Source: Oxalobacteraceae bacterium OTU3CAMAD1 (lineage in GTDB: Bacteria > Pseudomonadota > Gammaproteobacteria > Burkholderiales > Burkholderiaceae_D). From it: a DNA stretch of 64,000 nt. A program made the translations under genes and the position numbers. The stretch lies in contig CP099650.1 of assembly GCA_024123915.1 (NCBI GenBank), positions 7,192,001 to 7,256,000 of the forward strand. The letters are read 5' to 3'. Shown one piece after another: positions 1 through 9,073 of this stretch; position 1 is the first letter of the stretch; each line of letters begins with the position of its first letter. The notes under the pieces were generated by a model. The model worked only from the letters and a program-made list of their open reading frames with translations. It had not been told where the DNA came from and searched no databases.

Positions 1-588
1 CTTGCCGGTGCCGTGGCATTTCGGGCAGGTCTGCTGGATGCTGAAGAAGCCCTGCTGCATGCGCACCTGGCCGTGGCCCGCGCACGTGGTGCAGGTGACC
101 GGCGAGGTGCCCGGCTTGGCGCCGGAACCGTGGCAGGTGTCGCACTTGTCCCACGACGGCACGCGGATCGTCGTGTCGAAGCCGTGGGCGGCCTGCTCCA
201 GCGTGATCTCCAGGTTGTAGCGCAGATCGGCGCCGCGATAGACCTGCGGGCCGGCGCTGCGGCCACGGCCGCCGCCACCGAAGATGTCGCCGAAGATGTC
301 GCCGAAGGCGTCGCCGAAACCGCCGGCGCCGCCGCCAAAGCCGCCACCGCCGCCCATGTTCGGATCGACGCCGGCGTGACCGTAACGGTCATACGCCTCG
401 CGCTTTTCCGGATTGGTCAGCATCTCGTAGGCTTCTTTGACTTCCTTGAATTTTTCTTCCGACTCTTTGCTATCCGGATTGCGGTCCGGATGGTATTTCA
501 TCGCCAGTTTGCGATAGGACTTCTTGATCTCGTCTTCCGACGCGTTTTTTGCGACACCAAGTGTCTCGTAGAAATCACGCTTTGCCAT
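1..588 (-). CDS. dnaJ: Chaperone protein DnaJ (5' part only, runs off window)
   Basis: Hsp40 co-chaperone that stimulates the DnaK ATPase and delivers unfolded clients in the cytoplasm. The reading frame starts at the ATG at 586-588 ([12 protein letters not shown]) and is open to base 1, so only about 196 N-terminal residues are present. Visible parts are a J-domain with the HPD motif at residues 33-35, a Gly/Phe-rich linker (about 75-125), and the start of the zinc-binding region with [16 protein letters not shown] and CPKCHGTG repeats. The fourth repeat and the C-terminal substrate domains lie outside. It is the last gene of the grpE-dnaK-dnaJ block and is separated from dnaK by a hairpin/terminator-like region. 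Identification is certain. Confidence 0.97.
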   Translation of the reverse strand, partial: MAKRDFYETLGVAKNASEDEIKKSYRKLAMKYHPDRNPDSKESEEKFKEVKEAYEMLTNPEKREAYDRYGHAGVDPNMGGGGGFGGGAGGFGDAFGDIFGDIFGGGGRGRSAGPQVYRGADLRYNLEITLEQAAHGFDTTIRVPSWDKCDTCHGSGAKPGTSPVTCTTCAGHGQVRMQQGFFSIQQTCPKCHGTGK

Positions 589-632
589 TTTGTCGGGACC
601 TTGCTGTATTTATACTGTGTGCTGATTACGCT

Positions 633-701
633 AAAAAGCCGAGCTGGCACCGCTTACACGGCCGCTCGGCTCGGCGCTCGCCGCTTCGTAGGGGAAGCGG
701 C
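633..701 (-). terminator. Terminator/attenuator hairpins between dnaK and dnaJ
   Basis: Read on the minus strand after the dnaK stop there are two hairpins. GCCGCTTC (680-687) pairs with GAAGCGGC (694-701) across a 6-nt loop. Next, AGCCGAGC/GCTCGGCT (664-671 with 637-644) is followed directly by a run of T (positions 637-633). The second has the form of an intrinsic terminator and could lower dnaJ expression relative to dnaK. Function is inferred from structure. Confidence 0.6.
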
Positions 702-716
702 GCTCTTGCGGACAAA

Positions 717-2672
717 TTACTTGCTGTCTTTGACTTCTTTGAAGTCGGCGTCGACCACGTCGTCCTGCGGCTTGGCCTGTTCGGCGCCAGCGCCGGCGCC
801 CGGACCACCCTGGCCGCCTTCAGCACCGCCGGCCGCAGCCTGCTGCGCCTGCATGTCGGCGTACATCTTCTCGCCCAGCTTCTGCGAAGCGGTCGACAGC
901 GCGGCCACTTTGGCGTCGATATCGGCCTTGTCGCCCGACTTGATCGAACCTTCCAGTTCGGTGATCGCAGCTTCGATCGCCTCTTTCTCGCCCGCTTCCA
1001 GCTTGTCGCCGTATTCGGTCAGCGACTTGCGGGTCGAGTGCACCAGCGCGTCGGCCTGGTTGCGCGATTCGGCCAGCTCTTTCACTTTCTTGTCTTCTTC
1101 GGCGTTGACTTCGGCGTCCTTCACCATCTTCTGGATTTCCGCCTCGGTCAGGCCGGAGTTGGCCTTGATCGTGATCTTGTTCTCTTTGCCGGTGGCCTTG
1201 TCTTTCGCGCCGACGTGCAAAATGCCGTTGGCGTCGATGTCGAAGGTCACTTCGATCTGTGGCGTGCCGCGCGATGCCGGCGGGATGCCTTCCAGATTGA
1301 ATTCGCCCAGGCCCTTGTTACCGGCGGCGATTTCGCGCTCACCCTGATAGACCTTGATGGTCACGGCAGGCTGGTTGTCGTCGGCCGTCGAGAACACTTG
1401 CGAGAACTTGGTCGGAATCGTCGTGTTCTTGTGGATCATCTTGGTCATCACGCCGCCCAGGGTTTCGATACCCAGCGACAGAGGCGTCACGTCCAGCAGC
1501 AGCAAGTCCTTGCGCTCGCCCGACAGCACGGAACCTTGAATCGCTGCGCCGACGGCGACCGCTTCGTCCGGATTCACGTCTTTGCGCGGATCCTTGCCGA
1601 AGAACTCTTTAACTTTTTCCTGCACCTTAGGCATACGGGTCATACCGCCGACCAGGATGATGTCGTCGATGTCGGACACTTTGACGCCGGCGTCCTTGAT
1701 CGCCATGCGGCATGGCTCCATGGTCGCGTTGATCAGTTCCTCGACCAGCGATTCCAGTTTGGCGCGGGTCATCTTCAGGGTCAGGTGGACCGGCGCGCCG
1801 TTCGCCATGGCGATGTACGGCTCGTTGATTTCGGTCTGCTGCGACGACGACAGTTCGATCTTCGCGCGCTCGGCCGAAGCCTTGATGCGCTGCAGGGCGA
1901 TCGGATCTTTTTTCAGATCCAGGCCGTTGATCTTCTTGAACTCGTCGATGATGTAATCGATGATGCGCTGGTCGAAGTCTTCGCCGCCCAGGAAGGTGTC
2001 GCCGTTGGTGGCCAGCACTTCGAACTGCTTCTCGCCATCGACATCGGCGATTTCGATGATCGAGACGTCGAACGTGCCGCCGCCCAGGTCATACACGGCG
2101 ATCTTGCGGTCGCCCTTGTCGTTCTTGTCCAGGCCGAAGGCCAGCGCGGCCGCGGTCGGCTCGTTGATGATGCGCTTGACGTCCAGGCCGGCGATGCGGC
2201 CGGCGTCCTTGGTCGCCTGGCGCTGCGAGTCGTTGAAGTACGCCGGCACGGTGATGACCGCCTCGGTGACTTCTTCGCCGAGGTAGTCTTCGGCGGTTTT
2301 CTTCATCTTGCGCAGCACTTCGGCCGAAATCTGCTGAGGCGCCAGTTTCTTGTCGCGCACGCCGATCCACGCGTCGCCGTTGTCGGCCTTGGTGATCGTG
2401 TAAGGCATCAGGCCGATGTCCTTCTGCACTTCTTTTTCGTCGAACTTACGGCCGATCAGACGCTTCACCGCGAACAGCGTGTTCTTCGGATTGGTCACTG
2501 CCTGGCGCTTGGCCGGCGAGCCGACGAGAATTTCACCATCTTCTTGGTAAGCAATGATCGATGGCGTCGTGCGCGCGCCTTCGGCGTTTTCGATTACCTT
2601 TGGCTGACCATTTTCCATGATGGAAACGCAGGAATTTGTGGTTCCCAGATCGATACCGATAATTCTACCCAT
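717..2672 (-). CDS. dnaK: Molecular chaperone DnaK (Hsp70)
   Basis: ATP-dependent Hsp70 chaperone of the cytoplasm, working with DnaJ and the exchange factor GrpE. 651 aa, the normal length. The N-terminal ATPase domain begins with the phosphate-1 motif [13 protein letters not shown]. The phosphate-2 region is [13 protein letters not shown] (about 195) and the adenosine motif is [10 protein letters not shown] (about 340). The interdomain linker [16 protein letters not shown] (about 390) leads into the peptide-binding domain. A Gly/Ala-rich tail ends in [11 protein letters not shown], the usual proteobacterial DnaK C-terminus. It lies 119 bp downstream of grpE with its own sigma-32-type promoter in the gap. 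Confidence 0.99.
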   Translation of the reverse strand: MGRIIGIDLGTTNSCVSIMENGQPKVIENAEGARTTPSIIAYQEDGEILVGSPAKRQAVTNPKNTLFAVKRLIGRKFDEKEVQKDIGLMPYTITKADNGDAWIGVRDKKLAPQQISAEVLRKMKKTAEDYLGEEVTEAVITVPAYFNDSQRQATKDAGRIAGLDVKRIINEPTAAALAFGLDKNDKGDRKIAVYDLGGGTFDVSIIEIADVDGEKQFEVLATNGDTFLGGEDFDQRIIDYIIDEFKKINGLDLKKDPIALQRIKASAERAKIELSSSQQTEINEPYIAMANGAPVHLTLKMTRAKLESLVEELINATMEPCRMAIKDAGVKVSDIDDIILVGGMTRMPKVQEKVKEFFGKDPRKDVNPDEAVAVGAAIQGSVLSGERKDLLLLDVTPLSLGIETLGGVMTKMIHKNTTIPTKFSQVFSTADDNQPAVTIKVYQGEREIAAGNKGLGEFNLEGIPPASRGTPQIEVTFDIDANGILHVGAKDKATGKENKITIKANSGLTEAEIQKMVKDAEVNAEEDKKVKELAESRNQADALVHSTRKSLTEYGDKLEAGEKEAIEAAITELEGSIKSGDKADIDAKVAALSTASQKLGEKMYADMQAQQAAAGGAEGGQGGPGAGAGAEQAKPQDDVVDADFKEVKDSK

Positions 2673-2709
2673 GATTTTTCTTCCTCTTTGCTAAGTTCAG
2701 ATGGTACTA

Positions 2710-2737
2710 ATATGTGGAAAAGCTGTATGTTTTCAAG
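2710..2737 (-). promoter_or_regulatory. Sigma-32 (RpoH)-type promoter upstream of dnaK
   Basis: On the minus strand, CTTGAAA (2731-2737) is followed after exactly 13 bases by CCACATAT (2710-2717). The E. coli RpoH consensus is CTTGAAA, 13-15 bases, CCCCATNT. The element is about 40 bp upstream of the dnaK start. Its first 12 bases are identical to those of the grpE promoter. Confidence 0.7.
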
Positions 2738-2791
2738 TGCTTAAGTTCGGCTGACGGCGAAAAAAATTAAATTAGTCAACCTCGCCCGGCA

Positions 2792-3331
2792 TCACTTCGC
2801 TTGCGCGGCGGTCACGATGGCGGGACGCAGCAGGCGGTCCGCGATCATATAACCTTTTTGCAGCACGGAAACTACGGTATTGGCTTCCTGGTCCGCCGGC
2901 ACCACGGCAACGGCTTGGTGCTTGTTCGGATCGAGCTTGTCGCCTTGCGCCGGCTGGATCTCCAGCAGACGGTTTTTCTCGAACGCCGACGTCAGCTGCT
3001 TGAGCGTCATTTCCACCCCTTCCTTCAGCGATTCGACCGATGGCGACTCGACCTTCAGGGCCATTTCCAGGCTGTCTTTGACCGGCACCATCGCTTCGGC
3101 GAAGCTTTCAACCGCAAACTTATGCGCCTTGGCAACGTCTTCCTGGGCACGGCGGCGGATGTTCTCGCTGTCGGCTTTGGCGCGCATGAACGCGTCATGC
3201 ATTTCCGCCAGACGTGCTTCGGTGCTGGCCAGCTGTTCTTCCAGGGAAGGCTGCTGGTCAGGAGTCGATGGCGCGGCCGGCTCGGCGGCCGCTTCCGGAT
3301 TAGGTACTGCTTGATTTTCCTGATCTTGCAT
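2792..3331 (-). CDS. grpE: Nucleotide exchange factor GrpE
   Basis: GrpE releases ADP from DnaK and so resets the Hsp70 cycle; it acts as a cytoplasmic dimer. 179 aa. A disordered Pro/Ala-rich N-terminus (about 1-30) is followed by a long helix with [20 protein letters not shown], the family-typical [20 protein letters not shown] stretch (about 50-70), and a C-terminal beta domain ending [18 protein letters not shown]. The start MQDQENQAV is preceded by a purine-rich AGGAGT. It lies between hemH and dnaK, the normal betaproteobacterial arrangement, and has its own heat-shock-type promoter about 60 bp upstream. Confidence 0.98.
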   Translation of the reverse strand: MQDQENQAVPNPEAAAEPAAPSTPDQQPSLEEQLASTEARLAEMHDAFMRAKADSENIRRRAQEDVAKAHKFAVESFAEAMVPVKDSLEMALKVESPSVESLKEGVEMTLKQLTSAFEKNRLLEIQPAQGDKLDPNKHQAVAVVPADQEANTVVSVLQKGYMIADRLLRPAIVTAAQAK

Positions 3332-3388
3332 CTAAAGACTCCTACTATCGTATTTGTTTGACATTACTTTTGTTACCGCACTGGCTGC

Positions 3389-3416
3389 AAGTGGGGCGAT
3401 ATCCTATGTTTTCAAG
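3389..3416 (-). promoter_or_regulatory. Sigma-32 (RpoH)-type promoter upstream of grpE
   Basis: On the minus strand, CTTGAAA (3410-3416), a 13-bp spacer and CCCCACTT (3389-3396) match the RpoH consensus at all seven -35 bases and seven of eight -10 bases. It lies about 58 bp upstream of the grpE start codon. Confidence 0.8.
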
Positions 3417-3510
3417 GGTTATTCTGCCCACCATTTAATCAGCCTGGTCACGGGCCCGCGCCGCGCACGGGCGGCATCGGGCCGATCCAACAGCTGGCTA
3501 TTTTAACAGG

Positions 3511-3542
3511 CTGGCACTCACCGACCGCAAGTGCTGATTATC
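3511..3542 (-). promoter_or_regulatory. Degenerate CIRCE-like inverted repeat with adjacent -10
   Basis: Read on the minus strand, TCAGCACTT, 9 bases, GAGTGCCAG (3511-3537) matches the HrcA operator CIRCE (TTAGCACTC-N9-GAGTGCTAA) at 14 of 18 positions with the exact spacer. A GATAAT hexamer (3537-3542) abuts the upstream arm, the usual place for an HrcA-controlled -10. No good -35 was seen and no hrcA gene is in the window, so function is uncertain. Confidence 0.5.
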
Positions 3543-3612
3543 GCGGAACGGGGCAGGTGTGGTGTAGTTGTCACTTTTTCAGCGCTTTGGGCGGCTGCGC
3601 CCCGGGACGGCC

Positions 3613-4734
3613 CTAGTCGGCGGCGCCCAGTTGCAGCGCGGCGGCGCGGCCGGTTTCCGCGTCCTTGCGGCGCTCGTCGTGCTGGGAGGGCGACATCTGG
3701 GTCGGCCAGCCGATCATGTGCTGCTCGGCGATCTCGCCCAGCGCGGCGATCCAGTCGGGCGATTCGTTCAGGCAAGGGATGTAATGGAAACTGGCGCCTT
3801 GGCGACCGCCCGCCGCTTTTTCGAAGTCGTGCCGCACCTCCATCGAGATCTCTTCCAAGGTCTCCAGGCAATCGCTGATGAAGCCGGGGCACATGATGTC
3901 GATGCGCTTGACGCCGTCGCGCGCCAGTTGGGCGACGGTAGGCGCCGTGTACGGCTGCAGCCACTCGGCCTTGCCGAAGCGCGACTGGAAGGTGACCATG
4001 TACTGCTCCGGCTTCAACTTCAGCGCGGTGGCCAGCAGGCGCGCCGTCTTGAGGCATTCGCAGTGGTAGGGGTCGCCCAGCATCAGGGTGCGTTTGGGCA
4101 CGCCGTGGAAGCTCAGCACCAGCTTGTCCGGGCGGCCGTTGGCTTCCCAGTGGGTCAGCACCGAGTTCTGCAGGGCGCGGATATAGGCGTCGTGGTCGTG
4201 ATAGTTGCGCACGAAACGCAGCTCGGGAATGTTGCGCACCGAGCCGTAGTGCTGGAACACCGCGTCGTAGATCGAGCCGGTGGTGGTGCCGGAATACTGC
4301 GGATAGGCCGGCAGCACCAGGATGCGCTCGCAGCCGTCGGCCTTGAGCTTGGCCAGCACCTCGGGAATCGACGGCGAACCGTAGCGCATGGCCATGGCCA
4401 CGGTCAGGTTCTCGTGGCCGCGTTCGCCGAGCGCGCCCAGCAGGTACCCCGCCTGGGCGGCGGTGTGCACTTTCAGCGGCGAGCCCTCGCGGGTCCAGAT
4501 GGTGGCGTACTTCTTGGCCGACTGGCCGGAGCGGAACGGCAGGATGATCAGGTTCAGGATGAACCACCAGACCGCGCGCGGGATTTCCACCACGCGCCGG
4601 TCCGACAGAAACTCCCTCAGGTAGCGGCGCACCGCCGAGCTGGTCGGCGCGTCGGGCGTGCCCAGGTTGACCAGCACGATCGCGCTGCGGCCGACGGTGC
4701 CGTGTTTGTAGGGAGGTTCTTTGGAAAAGGTCAT
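3613..4734 (-). CDS. hemH: Ferrochelatase
   Basis: Last step of protoheme synthesis: insertion of Fe2+ into protoporphyrin IX at the inner face of the membrane. 373 aa, usual length. Visible family features are AIVLVNLGTPDAPT near the N-terminus, the YPQYSGTTTGS region (about 140-150), LVLSFHGVPKR with the conserved His (about 205), YMVTFQSRFG, WLQPYT (about 260), and CPGFISDCLETLEEI near the C-terminus, where the conserved Glu and Cys lie. It is upstream of and codirectional with grpE, a common position in Burkholderiales. Start MTFSKEPPYK fits the family N-terminus. Confidence 0.97.
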   Translation of the reverse strand: MTFSKEPPYKHGTVGRSAIVLVNLGTPDAPTSSAVRRYLREFLSDRRVVEIPRAVWWFILNLIILPFRSGQSAKKYATIWTREGSPLKVHTAAQAGYLLGALGERGHENLTVAMAMRYGSPSIPEVLAKLKADGCERILVLPAYPQYSGTTTGSIYDAVFQHYGSVRNIPELRFVRNYHDHDAYIRALQNSVLTHWEANGRPDKLVLSFHGVPKRTLMLGDPYHCECLKTARLLATALKLKPEQYMVTFQSRFGKAEWLQPYTAPTVAQLARDGVKRIDIMCPGFISDCLETLEEISMEVRHDFEKAAGGRQGASFHYIPCLNESPDWIAALGEIAEQHMIGWPTQMSPSQHDERRKDAETGRAAALQLGAAD

Positions 4735-4793
4735 GGGGGCCGATGGCGGTTTGAATAGGACAGTTCGCCATTATAGATAAGAAACGGCAATCA

Positions 4794-4885
4794 CTCCGGG
4801 GTCAGGTCCTCCATTGCTGCACAAGCTGGTCCGTTGAGGCATCCATAGCTCGGTTCGTGTAGCAATGGAGGACCTGACCCCGGAG
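4794..4885. repeat. Long inverted repeat (25-bp perfect arms) between hemH and HAF gene
   Basis: Positions 4794-4818 and 4861-4885 are perfect reverse complements over 25 bp. The pairing continues inward for four more positions (one G-T), leaving a loop of about 34 bases that is itself bounded by AGCT. The core of the arm is GGGGTCAGGTCCTCCATTGC. It lies just after the stop codon of the HAF gene and upstream of hemH. The form suggests a REP/MITE-like palindrome or a strong hairpin terminator; copy number cannot be judged from this window. Confidence 0.85.
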
Positions 4886-4890
4886 GTATA

Positions 4891-6849
4891 TCAACGCAGC
4901 GTCAGCCCGCCCTCCACCACCACGGTACGGTCGGCGCCGGCCGGCAGTTGTGTCGCCTCGTTGTCGTAATCGACCACTTCGGCGCCGGTGGCCGCGTCCG
5001 CGTGCGTCACCCGCAGCCGCAGGCGATCGAGCCGCGCGCCTTGCACGGCGCCGCCATCGACGGCCTCGAGCACGAAGCGGTAGCCCGCCCGGCCGTCAAG
5101 CCGGCCGGCGCCCACCATCCGCGCCCGGCCCTCGCCGGTCCTGGTGACGCGCGTCACCGCCTCGCTGCGGAAGCGAGACGGCCCGGAGAACCAGGCCACG
5201 GGCGCGTCGGCGGCGGCGCCGTCGGGAGGTGCCGCGCCGTCCAGCGGCGCCCACAGCGAGAACCGCAGCGGCGCGTGGTGCGCCCCGCGATGCCCGGACG
5301 CCACGCCCCCTGCCAGCGTTCCCTCGCCGCTGAGCGCGGCCCGTCCCGGCCCGGGCACGTAGACATGGCGCCGCAACTCGGTGGCGCGTCCGCCCGAATC
5401 GGTGACCACCACCGTGACGGTGTACACCCCCGCCGCGCAGAACCGGTGCCGCAGCCGCACCTGGCCATACCCGCCGGCCTCGATGAGCGTCGGCGCCGGC
5501 GACGCGCAGCCGTCGGTCCAGACCGCGCTGGCCCGGTGGGTTTGCGCCCAGGCGTTGTCGACGAAGTTGATCGTCAGCGCCAGCTCCTGGCCCAGTTCGA
5601 CCACGTTCGGCAGGCCGGCGATCGGGCCCAGCACTGGCGCGTCGGTGCCGCGCAGGCCCGGGCGCAGCATGACCAGCCCGGCGTTCGAGTTCGCCAGTAT
5701 CGTGCCGCCGTCATTGATCGCCAGCGCCTCCAGCAACTCCAGGCCGGCCGGCGCCCGGTACAGGCGCATGTTCAGGTCGACCGGCATGGCGGTGAACGAG
5801 GGCCAGCGCACCGCGCGCCGGCCCTCGCCGGTCGCGCGCAAGGTCAATCCCGCGATCTCGCCACGCTCGTTGATATCGGCCGCGTGGCTGAACAGGCTCG
5901 CGTCGACCGGCAACCGCACCAACCCGCGCCCCAGGGTCCACTGGAACGCCTTGCGCTGCCCGCCGGTCTCGCCGCTGCCGACCAGCGCACCGCGATTGTT
6001 CAGGTCGCCGAAACGGTAGTCGACGCCGGCCTCGATCCGCAGCGTGCCCGTGGCGCGGCCCCAGAACAAGCCATCGAAGTTGGCGAAAGGCATATCGGCG
6101 ATGATGCCGGCTACTTCGTTGCGGTCGTTGATGCGTAAGCCGTACCCTAAGCCGCCGGGGGCCGGCGTCAGGTCGGTCTGGGCGCCCGCCCGGTCCCACA
6201 AGACGGCGTGGGGCAAGGTATCTTCGCTGGCGCCGCTGGTGAAGCCGGTCGAGTAGCCAAGCAGGTTGATGGCGTTGGCTTGGGCGTACGGCGCGAGCGG
6301 CGGCCCGAGCTGCGTGACGCTGCCGTCCGGATTCCAGCGCACCGCGCGCGAAGCGACGTCGGCACCGGACACCTGGCCGACGATCTCGTTGCGGTTGTTG
6401 ACGTCCCGCGCCGCCGACGGCGGCGGCCCCGGCAGCGCGCGCATGCCGCCGGCCTGCGTCCAGGCGTAGGCGCGCGGGCCGGTTTCGGCCGGGCCGGTCG
6501 AGGCGCCCACCACCATGCCGCGGCTGTTCAATCCGAGCACCGACGTAAAACCGCCGCCGAGCGAGCCGATGGGCCGGATGCGGTCGCCGTCGAAGAAGCG
6601 ACTGTTAGTGTTGGGAAAATCTTCGTCGGTGAACGCCGCCTGGCCGCGCTCGTTGAGCAGCGCCGCGGTCGGCTCCGGTCCCAGGTTGATCACCGTGTAG
6701 AGGCCGGCGGGCAGTTGCCCGGCTTGGTTGTTTTTCGGCTCGGCCGGCGTGGTTTGTGCGCCGGCCCAGAACGGCAGCGACGCGAGCAACGCCGCCCCTA
6801 ACGCGGCGCCCCGGCGCGTGCCGAGGCCGCACATCGATGGAGTGTGCAT
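4891..6849 (-). CDS. Exported HAF-repeat protein with PKD-like C-terminal region (paralog 1)
   Basis: 652 aa from the ATG at 6849 (MHTPSMCGLGTRRG), chosen because AAGGAAA sits just upstream and a signal peptide ending at WAGAQ follows. The body is a series of repeats of the HAF type with recurring INERGEIAG/NNRNEIVGQ and AFQWT/AVRWN elements, about 35-50 residues each, predicted to form a beta-propeller-like fold. After about residue 410 there is a PKD-like section (YTVTVVVTDSGGRATE) with two cysteines (TDGC and HRFC), then a tail ending in VVVEGGLTLR. Probably periplasmic, surface or secreted. The next upstream gene is a clear paralog. Biological function is unknown. Confidence 0.85.
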   Translation of the reverse strand: MHTPSMCGLGTRRGAALGAALLASLPFWAGAQTTPAEPKNNQAGQLPAGLYTVINLGPEPTAALLNERGQAAFTDEDFPNTNSRFFDGDRIRPIGSLGGGFTSVLGLNSRGMVVGASTGPAETGPRAYAWTQAGGMRALPGPPPSAARDVNNRNEIVGQVSGADVASRAVRWNPDGSVTQLGPPLAPYAQANAINLLGYSTGFTSGASEDTLPHAVLWDRAGAQTDLTPAPGGLGYGLRINDRNEVAGIIADMPFANFDGLFWGRATGTLRIEAGVDYRFGDLNNRGALVGSGETGGQRKAFQWTLGRGLVRLPVDASLFSHAADINERGEIAGLTLRATGEGRRAVRWPSFTAMPVDLNMRLYRAPAGLELLEALAINDGGTILANSNAGLVMLRPGLRGTDAPVLGPIAGLPNVVELGQELALTINFVDNAWAQTHRASAVWTDGCASPAPTLIEAGGYGQVRLRHRFCAAGVYTVTVVVTDSGGRATELRRHVYVPGPGRAALSGEGTLAGGVASGHRGAHHAPLRFSLWAPLDGAAPPDGAAADAPVAWFSGPSRFRSEAVTRVTRTGEGRARMVGAGRLDGRAGYRFVLEAVDGGAVQGARLDRLRLRVTHADAATGAEVVDYDNEATQLPAGADRTVVVEGGLTLR

Positions 6850-6946
6850 GATGGATTTTCCTTGCAAAAGATTAGCGCAAGCGGGCGCCTGCACCGACGG
6901 GACCGGCTCGCGTGGAAAGCGCGCCGGTCCCGCACCCTCGCTGCCG

Positions 6947-8872
6947 CTAACGGCGCACCGTCAGCCCGCCCTGCGCGACGGCCGCGCGATCGGCGCCGGC
7001 GGCCGCGCCCGGCGTGCCGTTGTCATAGTCGACCACCTCGGCGCCGCTGGCGGTGTCGAGGTGCGTCACCCGCACCCGAAGCCGGTCGGCGGCGGCGTTC
7101 CCCGCACCGCCATCGACCGCCTCCACGACGAAGCGGTAGCCGTCGCGGCCGTTGAGCCGGCCCGTGCCCTCCACCCGCGCCTGGGCGTCGGTCGATGTCG
7201 CCAGCGTTACCGTCTCGCCGTGGAACTCGAACGGACCGGAAAAGCGGACCACGGGCTTGCCGGCGGTGGCCGCCGCCTCGCCCAGCGGCGCCCACAGCGC
7301 AAAGCGAAGCGCGCTGCTCCGCCCCCTGGTCCCGGCCGCCGTCGCACCGGCCAGCGTGCCTTGGCCGGTGAGCGCGGGCGCAGCGAACGGCACGACCAGG
7401 AAGTTGCGCCAGGTTTCGGTGGAGCGCCCGCCCGAATCGGTGACCAGTACCTTGACGGTGTGATAGCCCCCGGCGCAGAAGTTATGTTGCAGCCGTATCT
7501 GGCCGGTGCCGCCGCCCTCGCCGACCGTGGTCGACGACGACGGGCAACCGTCGGTCCAGACCGCGCTGGCCGTGTGGGTTTGCGTGGTGTTGCTGTCTGA
7601 GAAATTGAGCGTCATCGTCAGATCCTGGCCGAGATCCACCACCGCCGGCAAGCCGATGATGGGGCCGAGCACGGGCGCGTCGGTGCCGCGCCGGCCGGGG
7701 CGCAGCAAGACCAGGCCGGCGTTAGAGTCCGCCAGGATGTCGCCGCGTTCGTTGATGCGGTAGGCCGCCCGCAATTCCAGGCCCGCCGGCGCCCGGTACA
7801 GTTGCGTGGTCAGGTCGATCGGCACGGCGGTGTACGACGGCCACAGCGCCGCGCGCCAGGGCGCGCCCTCGGCCGCGGCGATCGCGCCGACGATCTCGCC
7901 CCGGTCGTTGATGTCGTACGCCTGGCTGATGGTGCCAAAGCCGAGCGGCAACGGCACGATGCCGCGCCGCAAGGTCCAATAGAAGCCCCGGGGCCGGCCG
8001 GCGATCTCGGCGCTGGCGACGATTTCGCCCCGGTTGTTGATGTCGCCCAGCCCGAATCCGGGGCCGGCATCGATGCGCACGGTCCCGGTCTCGCGGCTCC
8101 AGAAAAACCCCTCGATGCGGCCGGTGGGGTAGTTGAACACGCCGGCCACTTCATTGCGTTCGTTGATGCGCAGGCCGAATCCGTCCCCGCCGTCGAACGG
8201 GCCCAGGTCGGTCTGTGCGCCGTTCCGGTCCCAGAATGTGGCATGGGCGCGGATGTCGCCGTTGGCCACCGTCGTGTAGCCGGTCGAGGCGCCACGGTTG
8301 TTGATGGCGGTTCCTTCCGATACGAAGGCTGGAAGCGGCCCCAACAATGTCGTGCTGCCGTCCGGATTCCAGCGGATGGCGCGCGCGAGCACGCCGGGCG
8401 CCGAGACCCAGCCGACGATCTCGTTGCGCTCGTTGATGTCGAGCGCGGCCGACGGCACGGCGCCGGGCAGCAGGCGGATGCCGCCGGCCAGCGTCCACGA
8501 GAACGCTCGCGGGTCCATCTCCGTCTCGCTCCTGGTAGACCCCACCACCACGCCACGGTCGTTCAATCCGGACACGAGCGTGAAACCGCCCTCGGTCGGG
8601 CCGATCGGCCAGATGCGCTCGCCGTCGAAGAAGCGGCTGACGGTGTCGGGGGCGTTGAAGCCGGTGAACGCCACCTGGCCGCGCTCGTTGAGCACGGCGT
8701 TGGCCAACTCCGGCCCCAGGTTGATCACCGTGTAGAGGCTGGCGCGCTGCTGGTCGATGGGCTTGGCTTGCGGCTCGGCCGCCCACGACGGCAGCGACGT
8801 GAACAAAGCGGCGATGGCGGCGGCGATGAAGCGGCGGCGCGCTCCGGTGTTGCGGATCGATTGAAGTTGCAT
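6947..8872 (-). CDS. Exported HAF-repeat protein with PKD-like C-terminal region (paralog 2)
   Basis: 641 aa from the ATG at 8872 (MQLQSIRNTGARRRF), which has AAGGGGAAG just upstream and a signal peptide ending SWAAE. The architecture matches the neighbouring gene: shared SLYTVINLGPE start, HAF repeats (INERNEVAG, INDRGEIVG), RAPAGLEL, RPGRRGTDAPVLGPI, a PKD-like part with cysteines in TDGC and HNFC, and a C-terminus ending AQGGLTVRR. The two genes lie 97 bp apart in the same direction and must come from a tandem duplication. The frame stays open further upstream to 9100, but that part has no coding character. Function unknown. Confidence 0.85.
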   Translation of the reverse strand: MQLQSIRNTGARRRFIAAAIAALFTSLPSWAAEPQAKPIDQQRASLYTVINLGPELANAVLNERGQVAFTGFNAPDTVSRFFDGERIWPIGPTEGGFTLVSGLNDRGVVVGSTRSETEMDPRAFSWTLAGGIRLLPGAVPSAALDINERNEIVGWVSAPGVLARAIRWNPDGSTTLLGPLPAFVSEGTAINNRGASTGYTTVANGDIRAHATFWDRNGAQTDLGPFDGGDGFGLRINERNEVAGVFNYPTGRIEGFFWSRETGTVRIDAGPGFGLGDINNRGEIVASAEIAGRPRGFYWTLRRGIVPLPLGFGTISQAYDINDRGEIVGAIAAAEGAPWRAALWPSYTAVPIDLTTQLYRAPAGLELRAAYRINERGDILADSNAGLVLLRPGRRGTDAPVLGPIIGLPAVVDLGQDLTMTLNFSDSNTTQTHTASAVWTDGCPSSSTTVGEGGGTGQIRLQHNFCAGGYHTVKVLVTDSGGRSTETWRNFLVVPFAAPALTGQGTLAGATAAGTRGRSSALRFALWAPLGEAAATAGKPVVRFSGPFEFHGETVTLATSTDAQARVEGTGRLNGRDGYRFVVEAVDGGAGNAAADRLRVRVTHLDTASGAEVVDYDNGTPGAAAGADRAAVAQGGLTVRR

Positions 8873-9073
8873 GATGGCTTCCCCTTGCAAGAAAATGCGC
8901 GCAAGCAGGCGCTTGCACTGCAGCCACTCGGGTCGCGTCGGGAACGCTGGTCCGGTGCTGCCTCCAACTCTAGGCGCACGCGGCGGGTTGGCGCTGATGA
9001 GGCGCAAACGTACCGGCGACAGTGGCGCAGGTCTTTCGGGCAAGGTTGAGGAGGGGAATTTCGTGGGGCGGTA

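Noticed and set aside
549..2744. Long open frame (731 codons) on the plus strand antisense to dnaK
   Set aside because: Mirror frame of the highly codon-biased dnaK gene; no ribosome site, no family pattern, composition dominated by Arg/His/Gly/Leu as expected for an antisense shadow.
4948..6138. 396-codon plus-strand frame over the HAF gene (and similar frames at 7802-9049)
   Set aside because: Antisense shadows; the minus-strand frames have signal peptides, ribosome sites and repeated HAF units.
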